Shown piece after piece: positions 9,877 through 20,842 of a DNA stretch of 64,000 nucleotides (the first letter of the stretch is position 1; the number at the start of each line of letters is the position of its first letter). The translations under genes were made by a program, and so were the position numbers. This DNA is from Macrosoma leucophasiata (taxonomy: Eukaryota > Arthropoda > Insecta > Lepidoptera > Hedylidae), in NCBI GenBank assembly GCA_036365455.1, contig JAWQUS010000017.1, forward strand, positions 4,960,001 to 5,024,000, written 5' to 3'. Below the pieces are notes generated by a model. That model saw nothing but the letters and a program-made list of their open reading frames with translations, made no database searches and had not been told where the DNA came from.

Positions 9877-9937
9877 ATGAGTGTTGAACTGTTGAATCTA
9901 TTGAAGATTGACGAAAAATCAATGAATGGAGGTAAAA
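9877..9937 (+). CDS. Candidate host first coding exon (20 codons, then GTGAGT donor)
   Basis: ATG in the favourable context AAAAATGA opens 20 codons starting MSVELLNLLKIDEKS. They end in NGGK plus one extra base, immediately followed by GTGAGT, a near-consensus 5' splice site. The peptide has a plausible soluble composition, unlike the chance frames nearby. The leftover base gives a phase that fits the candidate exon at 62890-62976 on the same strand. If both are real, this window would be largely one long repeat-filled intron. I do not recognise the protein. This is a prediction from splice-site context only. Confidence 0.35.
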
Positions 9938-9943
9938 GTGAGT

Positions 9944-10185
9944 ATGTTATACTTAGTATCGTTGAATGCTAGAAATTAATAAATAGTTTATTTTATTAAC
10001 ACGTTACACATTAAGTATGCAAGCCTATTCTAAATGCCATGTTAGTGCTTTTTTAAGGCTTAGTATAGTAGAACAGATATAATAAATTATATCTAGTAAA
10101 GGTTTTAGGAAACTGATTACTAAATATTTTGATTTAAATAAGTATATAATTTATTACAAAACCAAACCATGTATTTCGAAATTTT
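9944..10185. other. AT-rich, no feature seen
   Basis: Non-coding sequence with T and A runs. Intronic if the exon at 9877 is real. Confidence 0.4.
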
Positions 10186-10469
10186 TTTTTTATGTAATGT
10201 AAGTGGCAAACAAGCATGCAGTTCACATTGATGTTAAGAGATGACTGCAGCCTATAGACACCCACATGAAGACCAAGGCCAAAATGCAGATGCGTTACCA
10301 CTCCTGAGGCCTAAGGTGTTATGCCTCTGTGCCGGAAATTACAGGGCCGTAAATTACCACCTGACCGGAACACGATACTGCTGAACACTACCATTTAGCG
10401 GCAAGTAAATTAGGTAATGCGGTGGTGCCTACGCCCGAGAGCTCCGTCACTGGAGCTCTACCACCAGTA
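10186..10469 (-). repeat. Family A short retroposon, full length
   Basis: Minus-strand copy from the T run at AAATTTTTTTTTTATG through CTCCTGAGGCCTAAGG to the 5' end GGAGCTCTACCACCAGTA. It is close to the family consensus. Confidence 0.85.
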
Positions 10470-10644
10470 AAAAATTCAAGTTTTATTTAATTTGTACAAT
10501 AGCCTTAAAGCTTTTTTCTTAATAAAAACATTTACTTACATAAAAAACTTTATTTTTCTGAATCTAAATATTTTGATTCCTAATTTCTCTTCGTAATACT
10601 TCAATATTTTTAATACAGAAAGGGGAAGATTTGCATTACTTGTA

Positions 10645-10860
10645 CTTATCTATATATATATAAAAATCAATTGCTGTTCGTTAGACTTGCTAATACTTGA
10701 GAACGGCAGTACCGATTTGGTTAATTTTAGTTTTGAATTATTTCTGGAAGTCCAGGAAAGTTTTAAAAGGTAAGAAAATATGAAGAAATTGAAGGGAAAA
10801 AAAAAGCCAAATTGTTCAGTGTTTTGGTGTAAAAACTTAACAGTAAAGCAAGCTAAACCA
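10645..10860 (+). repeat. Family I retrotransposon 3' fragment
   Basis: TATATATATAAAAATCAATTG, CTGTTCGTTAGACTTGC, GAACGGCAGTACCGATTTGG, GGAAGTCCAGGAAAGTTTT. A minus-strand relative lies at 29060-29235. It is a common lepidopteran repeat of uncertain class. Confidence 0.6.
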
Positions 10861-10869
10861 CTCAGTAGC

Positions 10870-11620
10870 ATTACTTATCACCGGTAAGTCATAATTTTGT
10901 TATTTTTTAAGTAAACCACGATATCACATCGTTTATTATTAAATATATCGTGTCAAAACAGGGAGTACTGCCAGCTAACTCATTTTCACGGAAAACAACG
11001 GACATCTCGATTTTGAAGTATAATCACGTCTTTATACTCGTGTACGAACTGATAATTCGCCATTTTTGTGACGTTTTGTGGCGCGACCAAACACTAATCA
11101 GGTGAAGTCAGGTGTGTTGGCCTCGCGCCTAATTGGTGTATATTTAAGCGCCAAGATAAGCTCCTCCTACTTACAATGGTTGAAGTAGGATATAAATACG
11201 TATGAATGTTAGTGTATACATCTCTAACAGTAACAAAGCACGACCACTTAAGCCACCGAGGCAGTTTAGTTTCTCCGTTCATCAAACATTCATTGTCATT
11301 GAACTATCCGTGAAACTTCAGCAAACTTCTGTTTACTCGACAAATATCCGATCACAATTCCCATTGTAACAAACAAACAAACAATTTAATTAATTCCTAG
11401 TCACACAGTTGCTTAGATATTCGTCGACCTGGCTTAGCGCTGTGTGCTTAGGATGGGATATTAATTAATAATGAATCATTATTTTAAAGCATAAAGATTA
11501 CGTTAAGCTTTTGCGAGTTAATATTTAAATACCCTATTGAATTTAAATAATGTTTTAGGGGGGTACTTTCTTACGGGGTAGACTAATTATTTATTTAAAT
11601 ATTCTCTCAATGTGTATAAA
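10870..11620. other. No recognisable gene
   Basis: Mixed AT-rich DNA. I see no exon with splice context and no named repeat. Confidence 0.4.
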
Positions 11621-11621
11621 A

Positions 11622-11845
11622 TGTTTACTGGTTAAAGGGTGTGGGCAGCACCGCAATACCTAATCTATCTGGCGCCAAATGGTGGTTCAGTTCTGTTGTG
11701 TTCTGGTTAGATGGTAATGTATGGCCGCGTAATAATTATCACACAGAGATAACAACTATGACCTCAGCGGTGGCAACTCATCTGCATTCTGACCTTTTTT
11801 TTGTAGGTGGCTATAGGTTGCATTGCATTGCAAGCCACCTTCGTA
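11622..11845 (+). repeat. Family A, diverged subfamily copy (first half of a larger duplication)
   Basis: CAGCACCGCAATACCTAAT, GTTCTGGTTAGATGGTAATG, GGCCGCGTAATAACTATCACACA, then ACCTCAGCGGTGGCAAC. It precedes 11991-12172, as 12641-12866 precedes 13018-13168. Confidence 0.65.
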
Positions 11846-11990
11846 CGTACCAAAAAAATAATTCATAAATCACGTTTACGTTCACGCTACTACAAAACAT
11901 GTTCAATAATGTTAAAACTTATAAATACAATGAAACGTTCTAATTTTGCTGATACCGAAGAATTATTGCAGTTTCACCGTGAACTGTAAA

Positions 11991-12172
11991 GAGCAACCAC
12001 TCTAACAGACTGATAGTAAATACGCAAATAGCAACTCAATTATATCTGGATGAGCAACTCTCAATATTTAGCATCGCTATTTACGGAAGATGGAAAATAT
12101 TCACAGAATAATATATACTTGATATAATATATACTAATATACTAGAACCACCTGACATACTGAGTTATGAAT
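11991..12172 (+). repeat. Direct duplication, copy 1
   Basis: GAGCAACCACTCTAACAGAC, TACGCAAATAGCAACTCAAT, AATATTCACAGAATAATATA and AACCACCTGACATACTGAG recur at 13018-13168 with scattered substitutions. Confidence 0.7.
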
Positions 12173-12193
12173 CCGTTCTTTTATTCTGCAAGT

Positions 12194-12584
12194 AATAATA
12201 ATAATAATAATTCAAATTGCAACCCGTGCTGACGAGAGACATAATATTAGCAACCTATTATACGTCCCACTGCTGGGCACGAGTCTCTCCCCTTTTTTGG
12301 GGGAGGGCTGGAGCTTACTGCTCCAATGCGGATTGGTGGAGATACGGGTTAGTGGCCAACCCGGTGTCGGATGTTTTAAAAACCGCCCATAAGGCCTCCG
12401 ACAAGGTTTAACGACTACTATCTATCGATAGCCAACGGGACCGACGGCTTAACGTGCCCTCCAAAGCACGGAAACGCGCATTTTAATTTGCTACTAGCGG
12501 TCACCCATCACACACCCAACCGCGCCCGTAATGCTTAACCGAGTAGATCGCTTACGATCTACACCGGCCGCGGGGCCATGCGCG
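12194..12584 (-). mobile_element. Family S SINE, full length, with 11-bp target-site duplication
   Basis: ATTCTGCAAGT occurs at 12183-12193 and again at 12585-12595, exactly flanking the element. On the minus strand it starts CGCATGGCCCCGCGGCC and runs through GGCACGTTAAGCCGTCGG to GTGGGACGTATAATAGGTTG. It ends with about 40 bp of unrelated sequence and an (ATT)n tail. The perfect duplication shows retrotransposition into the sequence following the 11991 block. Confidence 0.9.
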
Positions 12585-12640
12585 ATTCTGCAAGTGATCA
12601 CTCACAAATAATTATTTTTATACCGCTTTTCCTGACTTAC

Positions 12641-12866
12641 CTGCCACCAAATGGTAGTGTTCAGCACTATCATGCTCCGGTGAGATGGTAAGTAGTTGGT
12701 ATATGGCCCCGTAATAGCAACTGGTGGTAGAGTTCCTGTAAAGGTACTCGTGGACGTAGGCACCACCGCATTACCTAATCTATCTGCCGCCAAATGGTAA
12801 GTGTTCTGCACTATCCAGTTTCGGTTAGATGGTATTGTATAGCCCCGTATTAACTATCCCACAGAG
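12641..12866 (+). repeat. Family A, two joined subfamily fragments
   Basis: A partial copy (12641-12718: TGCCACCAAATGGTAGTGTTC, ATATGGCCCCGTAATAGCAA) runs directly into a longer one beginning CTGGTGGTAGAGTTCC and ending TAACTATCCCACAGAGATAA. Confidence 0.7.
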
Positions 12867-13017
12867 ATAATTATTATATTAGTGTTAGTTTTAATAAATA
12901 TGTACGTTAGTTTTAAGGTATATATTTGTTTTACTGCCTTTTGTTTTACTTTTAGTGTTCAATTGTTGCCCGAAATAAATAAATAAAATATATATCTATA
13001 ATCTTTCCTCATCTCAT

Positions 13018-13168
13018 GACCACTCTGACAAACCGATAGTAACTACGCAAATAGCAACTCAATTTTATCTGGACGAGCAGCATATTTGGTATCGCTATTT
13101 ATGGCAGACGAAAAAATATTCACCTAATAAATATAGCTATACCACAACCACCTGATATACGAGGTATA
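13018..13168 (+). repeat. Direct duplication, copy 2
   Basis: Second copy of the 11991-12172 sequence (TACGCAAATAGCAACTCAAT, AACCACCTGATATACGAGG). The inverted-repeat element at 13167 abuts its end. Confidence 0.7.
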
Positions 13169-13404
13169 GGTCGCGCCAGGTAAAAAGAACGCTGGCGGTC
13201 AAGCTGCGCGTCATGTGTTTTTATTTCATTTTATGTTATTCTATGTAATATAGTTTTCAATCTGCCTACCAATACACGAAACCGCAAGCGAAAGCTAGAT
13301 CAAAAATAAACCAATAGGGCTAGTACTTTCGTGCGCGAGTGTACCGATGCGCGAACACATCCCTTCTACTTTCTTCCAGCGTTCTTTTTACGTGGCGCGA
13401 CCTA
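13167..13404. mobile_element. 238-bp inverted-repeat MITE flanked by TA
   Basis: The first 28-29 bases, TAGGTCGCGCCAGGTAAAAA then GAACGCTGG, recur as reverse complement at 13376-13404 with a single mismatch. TA dinucleotides flank both ends (13165-13166, 13405-13406), as for Tc1/mariner-type insertions. The interior has no transposase frame, so it is non-autonomous. Confidence 0.8.
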
Positions 13405-13409
13405 TACAA

Positions 13410-13896
13410 TGTTACGATTCAGTTCTTATATTCCTTCGAATGATCAATCACAGCAGGAAAGATTTTTGTGTACTGTACAAAACCGTGGGCAATACAACAA
13501 CTCCTTTGGCATAAAAGAAAATTTAGTTTATTTCTAATTAGCTATTCTACTTTAATATCCCGCGACTTCATTCACATGAAATTCTATACTAATTTTCTTA
13601 AAAAAAAGTTTATGTGTTTGACTCTGGGTCTTTAACTATTTTTTTTTCAAAACTATAAATAACTCTTTCATTTTTTTTAAATTTATTGTACAGATATTGT
13701 ATAGATTTATTCCAGTTCTAATTTCTTAATTATTATTTACTTATAGAAAAAATGTCTATTTCTCAGATTTTATGCCTCGAATTATGATAAACATGGAACA
13801 TTTTTAATAGTGATGTAACTACGAAATCCTTAAATAAAAATACCTAGTCCTTAAAAATCATAACGTGTTTAAAAATTTCAATACAGTCTTTCTCGT
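13410..13896. other. AT-rich, no feature seen
   Basis: Poly-T and poly-A runs, no exon signal and no named repeat. Confidence 0.4.
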
Positions 13897-14584
13897 CTAT
13901 TAATTTGTCACAGCAGTAACCAAGCTGTCATATCTGACAGGTAATGTATACGTCAGTAACATATTAGATCAATCGTGCCTTGCTGTCGAATATCGATCCG
14001 TTGAATAAAATATTCGTCAAGAACGATTTGTTGGCCGCACTAGAATATATTTTCTTATGCAAGTAGGGTTAAAAACTCAACCTTTTTACAGAAAGTAATA
14101 TGAGACCATTATGATACATACATTTCATTATGATCAGAGGTAAAACGCTATGAGGGTTTTGTTTTATATTAATAATATTATTAGCTTTGTTTATTTGTAC
14201 TTGTCAAAAAACCAGCAACTCTTTTGGTGTATTAAATAAAATATTCGATTAATTATGTACACATATTTCAAATATTACTATAATTAACTTACCTACCTCA
14301 TATCTGAATAAGACTGATAATTATTAAACCCGAACAAAATCAAGGGAATTTTAGTGTGGTGCAATAAACCTTCCAAAAGTTAAGCAAAATCAATTCAACG
14401 CGTGCTATGCTTCCATAATGAAACATATTTCGATTCGGCTCGCCAACAAATCGTTCTTGACGAATATTTTATTCAGTCGATCGATATTCGACAGCAACGC
14501 TTGATTGATCTGGTTCGTGACTGTCGTATACATTACCTGTCACATATGACAGCGTGGGCACTGCCGTGACAAATGGACTGATAG
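13897..14584. mobile_element. About 690-bp element with long (about 140-bp) terminal inverted repeats
   Basis: The left arm (about 13897-14040: ATTTGTCACAGCAGTAACC, CTGACAGGTAATGTATACG, CTGTCGAATATCGATC, ATTCGTCAAGAACGATTTG) returns inverted at about 14445-14584, with scattered substitutions. The interior of about 400 bp is AT-rich without an open frame. The structure is that of a non-autonomous DNA or foldback element. I could not identify an unambiguous target duplication. Confidence 0.75.
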
Positions 14585-14604
14585 GTTAGGATCTCATTGC
14601 AGAA

Positions 14605-14638
14605 TCATTTCGTTCATCCATCTGGATGAACGAAATGA
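14605..14638. repeat. Perfect 16-bp stem hairpin
   Basis: CATTTCGTTCATCCA, a two-base TC spacer, and the exact reverse complement, extendable by one T-A pair. It lies about 20 bp outside the long inverted-repeat element. Confidence 0.8.
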
Positions 14639-14880
14639 AGGAAATGAATTAATTAAATTCCTAATTTTCATGCATATTTATAATCTAGAGTATATATATC
14701 CACTATGTTGCCAATCAAAGTTTGCCGGCAAGTATTTTTAATTAAATTATTTTACCTTTTACTGAAATGACGGCTGAAATTATGATTAATTGTTTTAAAC
14801 TTTCACGATTTGTATTCATATTTTTTATTGTAAACGGGACTTAATCGCGTACTATTATAATCGAAGTATTTACCTCGACA

Positions 14881-14925
14881 CTGGACGTTTCGGCTGTAAT
14901 GCAACGGCCGTGGTCACGAGTAGAC
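14881..14925 (-). other. Penelope-like 3' tail motif (GACCAC / GAAACGTC stem-loop)
   Basis: Minus strand: GTGACCACGGCCGTTGCAT, then TACAGCCGAAACGTCCAG. GGC and GCC can pair beside GAAACGTC. The GACCAC...GAAACGTC pattern also occurs at 41254-41285. It lies downstream of the RT/nuclease frame, where Penelope-like elements carry their terminal repeats. Confidence 0.5.
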
Positions 14926-15002
14926 TGCTGCTCCATGGTGTCATCGTCTCATACCCGCGCCAGTTCTTCGAACTACCCGCGGTTGGTTGTCATTATTTCG
15001 AT

Positions 15003-17082
15003 TCAATACATTAAGGTCCACACAACGCTCACAACATCCGACGATATATCCGAAGATACATCACGACGTCTACATTTCCCGATAACCGGATTCCACGAAA
15101 CTGACAACCTATATCCATCCTCCCGGTTGAAATTTTTGTATTTTCTGATTTCAACCGCTTCACTTCTTATTACAGTAGTGACGTTCAGTGGAGAGGATTT
15201 TCGGGTTGTGAAGTTCGATCCAGTATTTTGGTCCCGACTCCATTAGATGCCCCGCGATCGCTGACTTGTTCACCTGGCGATTCTTAACTGCTGCTATGTG
15301 CTCCTTAACTCGCTCAGCTATCGTGCGCTTAGTTTGACCGATATAGGAACTACCGCAACTGCAGGCGACCTTATAAACACCAGGTGTTTGAAACGGTATC
15401 ACATCCTTAGCCGTTCTCACACGTGGCATGAAAACGGTCTTGATGGAAAAACGGTCCAGCACAGCACCAACCTTATCCGTTATTTCTCTTTTGTATGGTA
15501 AGAACAAGGGTTGTCTTGACACGTCTGAATGCTTTTCTCCCACTCTTCGCCGTGGTTGGTATTCTCCCACACGATATCCATTCCGCCGCAGTACCTCCTG
15601 AACATGTGATAATTCCTCGTCCATGAACTCAGGGTCACACAAGTCCCGTGCTCTGTTGAACAGTGAAGTCACGACAGATTGCAGATGTCGAAGATGGTGG
15701 TGAGACATAGCATTCAGATACCTATCCGTGTGCGTCGGTTTCCTGTATACGGTGTGCGTTATGGATCCATTCTCTCTGACGATCACCTTCACGTCAAGAA
15801 AAGGCAAACATCTTCCTGATTCCAGCTCGAAAGTGAACCCTATGTTAGGATGCAGTGAGTTGAGATATTCCAGAAACTGTTTAACATCCTGCTCCCCACC
15901 CTTCAATATACAAAATACATCATCGACATAGCGCTTCCACAACTTCACCTTCCACAGCTGCAGATCTATCATAGCCTCGATGTATTCCATCCAGATGTTG
16001 GCTAACACTAGTGGCACAGGACTACCCATGGCAACGCCATCCACCTGGAGGTAATATTGTCCACGGTACAGAAAGTAGTTTCCTTCAACACAATTTCGAA
16101 GTAAAACCATGTAGGACTCCAACTGGCCCTCGGCTCGGAGCCGCTCCCTGATCACCTCGAGGCATTCATGAATGGGTACATTAGTAAACAAAGATTATAC
16201 ATCAAAGCTCACCAAAATCTCATCTGGTTCCAACTTCATGCCTCTAATGATATCGACGAAATGCCGAGAATCCCTCACGAAAGACGGCGCTTTTTCCACA
16301 AGAGGCTGCAGCACCGACGCAATGTACTTCGCTAGATCATATGTAGATGAAGCAATCTGACTAACTATTGGGCGTAAGGGCACGCCAGACTTATGAACTT
16401 TAGGGAGCCCATATAATTTCGGTGGCTGTACGATCTTGGGTCTATACAAACGCTCAAATACATCTTCCGGGAAGAGATGTTCGTAATCTCTGACCATGGC
16501 TCTTACTCGACGTGTTACCCTGGCAGTTGGGTTATATGACACTGGTTTGTATACTTGGTCATTTTGCAACAAACCCCTTACCTTACTGTCATAGGCGTGA
16601 GTATCCATAACCACGGTTGAGTTCCCTTTATCCGCCTTAAGCACAAGAATATCCTCATTCCTGCGAATTGCATGAAGGGCTTCACGCTCATCCATGGTGA
16701 TATTGCTTTTCGGTAACTTTGCCCTTCTCAAAATTACTGCAACATCCTGCCTCAACGCCTCAGCGTCACTAGGCGGCACCTTATTGCGAATCAGAGCTTC
16801 CTCCACACTACCGATAACGGTCTCATATGGGATTTGTCGCGGTGTCAAAGCAAAATTTAATACCTTTGCCAATACACTCTCTGTTGCGTTATCCAAAGGT
16901 GTGGTGGATAAATTAATGACAGTGTTAGGCAAACCTTGCCCTATCGCTGCATCACCCTGTTTACATCCGGTGCTAACCTTACTTCTAGATCGAGCCCGCA
17001 GCCTGTCAAATTTCCTGTTATGCTTTTCACTGCACAACTCAAAAATTCGCTCCGCCCGCTGAAAACTTATCCGGTCGCACAA
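15003..17082 (-). pseudogene. Penelope-like retroelement: reverse transcriptase plus GIY-YIG endonuclease
   Basis: A nearly intact minus-strand polyprotein. The part from 17082 carries RT fingers motifs (KADKGNSTVVMD, KLYGLPKVHKSGVPLRPIVS, and SFDV, the first catalytic Asp). An in-frame TAA at 16195-16197 separates it from the continuation starting SLFTNVPI. In that part, counting from codon 16191, DGVAMGSPVP and YVDD (residues 88-91) give the remaining RT catalytic residues. GVY (271-273), YIG (283-285), an Arg in the ERVKEH helix and a Glu in STERHY define the GIY-YIG nuclease. The frame shifts near 15165, after which the usual tail (KYKNFNREDG, WNPVI) runs in another frame to a TGA at 15003. 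The N terminus is missing, so it is 5'-truncated. Two lesions make it inactive as it stands. The family inference is strong, because only Penelope-like elements join this RT type to GIY-YIG. Confidence 0.95.
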
Positions 17083-17315
17083 GTCGAAATTAATATCGAA
17101 ATTAATAATACATAGAACTCGCCAAACTTAATAAAAGTTTGATGGCGAGATGCGCTCTTTTTGTTACTTACCTAACTCATTACTGTCTCTAAATTACAAG
17201 ATAAAGTTCTTAGTCTTAATTTATCTTCACACTCTCTGTCCAACCGGTGTAAAGATACACACATACAAATATACATTCTAATTATTCAGTATCAGTATAA
17301 ATATCGTAGGTATAT

Positions 17316-18860
17316 TTATTTATCATTTAAGAGGAATTCCTTCAACGTATTTTTTAATTTAAACTTACTTAATTTAGGATATTGCGTTAACATATTAATT
17401 TCTTTGAAAATTTTCGGCACAAGACATTTTGACAATCTTTCTCCATAATAGTTAGTGACCCTTGGTTTGATAAATTTCCTTTTGGTAACACTCCTAGTAT
17501 TGTAATTATTTTTTATAATTTCCAAGTACTCCTCACTATAATAATATTCTAAACTCAATAGGTATTTAAATTTCTTTTCTACTGGTAATATTTTGCAAAT
17601 AGGAAACAATTTATTAATATATAATCATTATTACATTTTTCTTTTATATTGGTGTTTACTAAATACTTAATCAACCTAATCTGTAATTTCTTTATATCAT
17701 TAAGATATGTTGCAAAAGTTCTCCCATACACAATAAGTGCATAATTAACCAGCGAGTCTGCAAGTGCATAGTGTACAATCCTTAGTGTGTGTTTGCTTAA
17801 TACATTATTTAATTGATAAAATTTTCCTAAAATAGACCTAAGCCTGTTACAAATTTCACTAGCGTGCAACTTCCAATTAAAATGCTCATCAATAGTCAAG
17901 CATAAATATTTGAAGGTATCAACATACGTTAAAATTTCACACTTACAATAGATTTTATCCATATGCATGCATTCATATGTATGTCCTGTTATAATTAAGT
18001 TTTCTTTATTTATGTTCTTAGCTCGGTGATTGTATGGCGAGTGTATATGCATGCATTTTGTTTTATAAAAATTTATTATAATGCCGTTGTCATGCGCCCA
18101 CTTGCCTATACTTTCGAAGTCTTCTTGTAGATATCTTTGTATTTCAGACAAGTCTTTCGAAGCATACTATAGACACATGCCATCTGCATACATAAACACT
18201 CGACATTTCTTAACAATTTTTGATACGCTGTTATGCATACATATGCATCAAGTAACCCACTGGTCCAAACACTAAGCCGGTAGGCACTCCAAGATCCACA
18301 TTCGCTTCCTCACCAGTCACACCAGTAATGCTCGTACGTATTTTTCTATTGGTTAAATAATTTTGAAACCACTTATTTGTGGGACCTCGTATTCCACATT
18401 CATCCATCGCCTGTAAAAGAGTATTTAAATCTAAAGTATCGAAAGCTTTTTTATAATCTATAAAAAGGGCTATCAGCTGTTTACCAGAATCTAAGCTTTC
18501 ATTGACATACTCCGCAAAGCCTGACAACGCAGTAATAGTGCTGCGGCCTTTGCGGAAGCCATGCTGAGTGATCGAGAGAATATTATGTTTTTCTAAAAAT
18601 TTACTAATTTGACCAACTATTAATTTTTCAATAATTTTATCCATTAAGGACAAGATGGCTATAGGCCTGTAGTTTGCATAATCTAAGTGGCTTCCAGATT
18701 TATAAATTGGACGTATAATTTCATTTTTTAATTGATCAGAATAGACACCCATAGTTAAACACACATTCATAAATTTGGCTATAATAGGACTCAACGATTT
18801 TCGTAAATATTTAATGTCTTTTACTCATATGCCATCCATACCGGGAGTCGTAGCATTATT
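17316..18860 (-). pseudogene. CR1-group LINE reverse transcriptase, decayed
   Basis: Three open segments on the minus strand. 18231-18794 holds RT motifs: YRPIAILSLMDKIIEKL, QHGFRKGRSTITAL, and FIDYKKAFDTLD with the first catalytic Asp. Sequence upstream to 18860 reads TTPGMDGI, stop, VKDIKYLRKSLSP, so the region extends 5'. Between 18151 and 18231 the catalytic box reads YADG instead of YADD, followed by a stop, so a catalytic Asp is lost. 17579-18151 covers the thumb/connection (KTKCMHI, YLCLTIDEHFNWKLH). 17316-17609 gives the C-terminal part (NYYGERLSKCLVPKIF). The endonuclease is absent. The CR1/Daphne-like clade assignment is tentative. Confidence 0.85.
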
Positions 18861-18968
18861 TTCGAGTTCAATGTAATAGAGACCCTACTGACATTCATCA
18901 GATTCTTACTATGTATCGAATTGCATGATATTCAAATATTCAACATTACTACTACATTACAACACTAC

Positions 18969-19190
18969 TACAATGCGAATGTGGATGGCTGCAGAGGCCC
19001 AGGAAGACCATGGCTGACCTACCATGACCAAATAGGTCGAGTTCTGTCTGATGGTGGGGTCAAAAGTCTTAGGAATCGGCGTGCATGTATGAAGAGAATG
19101 ATGAAGGTAGACGAGGCACGAGAGGTTTGTCAGAACCGGGATGTCTGGCGCTCTACACTCTCTGCCTACCCCGTTAGGGACCTGGCGTGA
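18969..19190 (+). pseudogene. RTE-like retrotransposon, extreme C-terminal fragment
   Basis: 73 codons matching the end of the 949-1449 fragment almost residue for residue (NANVDGCRGPGRPWLTYHD, RNRRACMKRMMKVDEAREV). It has the same stop and the same GCGTGAAGATACATA tail. The 5' truncation falls within the YNANVDG region, and it is inserted beside the decayed CR1-like LINE. Confidence 0.85.
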
Positions 19191-19194
19191 AGAT

Positions 19195-19810
19195 ACATAC
19201 TACTAAGCTTAGGGATCGAAACTGAGACTACTGGCACAGCTGTAAATAGTCGAACATTCGAAACATTCAAGGCAGCTAGCTCACGTTCGTGCTAAGCGTA
19301 AGTTATATTATTAAAGAAACGGCCAAAATCAGGAATGTTTACTGTAATAAATTTCGCGTATAATTTGCTTGCCTTTGTTCAAGTTGCGTGATTCGTAATG
19401 TAAACCATAATATCATGTAAATTCAAATAAAGTAATTATATAAAATCTTTAATTTTTAAAATACGGGATAAATGTTATGTTATATATGAATATATTTTAA
19501 TGTAAATGTTTATAAGCTACAGTTTTTTTTTATGTTAGGAAAGAACCTATTTCACTTCACTTCAATGAATTTCACTCTAAATAGTTCACTACCATGGTAG
19601 ACAAGAGGAGAGTTTTACGAATTGCGGTCGCGCGCCGTTCCGAACGTGAGCATGAATTTCGACGTAATTAAGTATTTCAATAGCGGTCCATGAAATAGCA
19701 TTAATTTTTTCGGGTATTTGCCGAAATATGCGTTTTATCTCAAGGAATGTAAATCAGATATTTAAAAATGCACTGCTGTGTCCACATTTTTTATTTAATT
19801 AATTTATTTT
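19195..19810. other. No recognisable gene
   Basis: AT-rich sequence. A GC-richer patch near 19620-19660 (GCGGTCGCGCGCCGTTCC) has no open frame of note. Confidence 0.4.
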
Positions 19811-19903
19811 ACTGGTGGTAGAGTTCCAAATGTAGGAGCTCGAGGGTGTAGGCACCACGGCATGACTTAACCTATCTGTCGCTTAATGGTTGTGTTCGAC
19901 ACA
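19811..19903 (+). repeat. Family A, 3'-truncated copy
   Basis: Only the 5' part: ACTGGTGGTAGAGTTCCAAA, GAGCTCGAGGGTGTAGGCACC, TGACTTAACCTATCTGTCGC. Confidence 0.65.
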
Positions 19904-20149
19904 ACCGTGGTTTTGAGGTAAAGGAAAAAAAAGGTAATCCCGTAGAAACAACCTTTTTTAAAAATATCGTAAAAAGAAAATGGTCGTAGACTTTATGTGG
20001 ATTAATAACCTTTTTATTTTATCTGATTACTATTCTACTCTACATAACTATAGAACACTACTTTAAGTATCTAATTTTTATTTGGGTTCAGTGCATGTAA
20101 CGCGATAGAACATAATAATATACTCGACAAATTTGAATTATAATACAAA

Positions 20150-20430
20150 ACTAGTCATAATATTGTATGTAACTATTTGCATTGCGATACGTGGCGGGAA
20201 CACACTCAAATAATACGAAACTGTGAGTCGTAGGCCGCGCGCGGTCGCGATCGATCGCGATGCACGGATTTGTACCTTTAGCGATATAAAAAATAGGCAG
20301 CAACCGATTCTCATACCCAACAAATACGCACACAAAGTTTCATAATGTACGGTCCAGCCGTTTCGGAGGAGTATGGTAACTAACATTGTGACACGAGAAT
20401 TTTATATATATGTATAGAGAAGAAGATCTT
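20150..20430 (-). repeat. Family J retrotransposon 3' fragment
   Basis: The reverse complement reads CTCGTGTCACAATGTTAGTT, CTCCGAAACGGCTGGACCG, AACTTTGTGTGCGTATTTG, AGAATCGGTTGCTGCC. It matches the plus-strand copy at 22655-22868. A GC-rich CGCGATCGATCGCG palindrome lies inside (20246-20260). Confidence 0.6.
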
Positions 20431-20842
20431 TATCTATACTGTGATAATAGCGCTTTTTGAATAAACTAGTATAGGTATTGGTTCTAATAGAAAACTTCAC
20501 ATAATTATAATTCTAATGCATATAATATTACGGACGTGTGTGAACGTCGCGTCGGGTCGCTGTACTTCATAAAATTAATACCAACGTGCCTAACTTAATA
20601 GCTTAAGGAATGTTCATAGTAAGCTATGTTAGTGTTCTGAAATTCGATATAAACGCCCCAGTTGGCTAATAAGTGACATTTTTGTAGCATGAGGTAGGTT
20701 AATATTAAATTTCTAACAATAGAAATTCCTTGCGTATATACTTTGTGATATCGCAAATAGTTGAAAATTGTTAGCAAATATCTCGAATGGAATACTGCGT
20801 ATTTTCGTTGAGGTAATAAGTGGTAATATATTTTTTATTATA

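Noticed and set aside
14899..17062. Plus-strand frames of 60-122 codons over the Penelope-like element
   Set aside because: Antisense shadows of the RT/GIY-YIG frame, with no independent motif.
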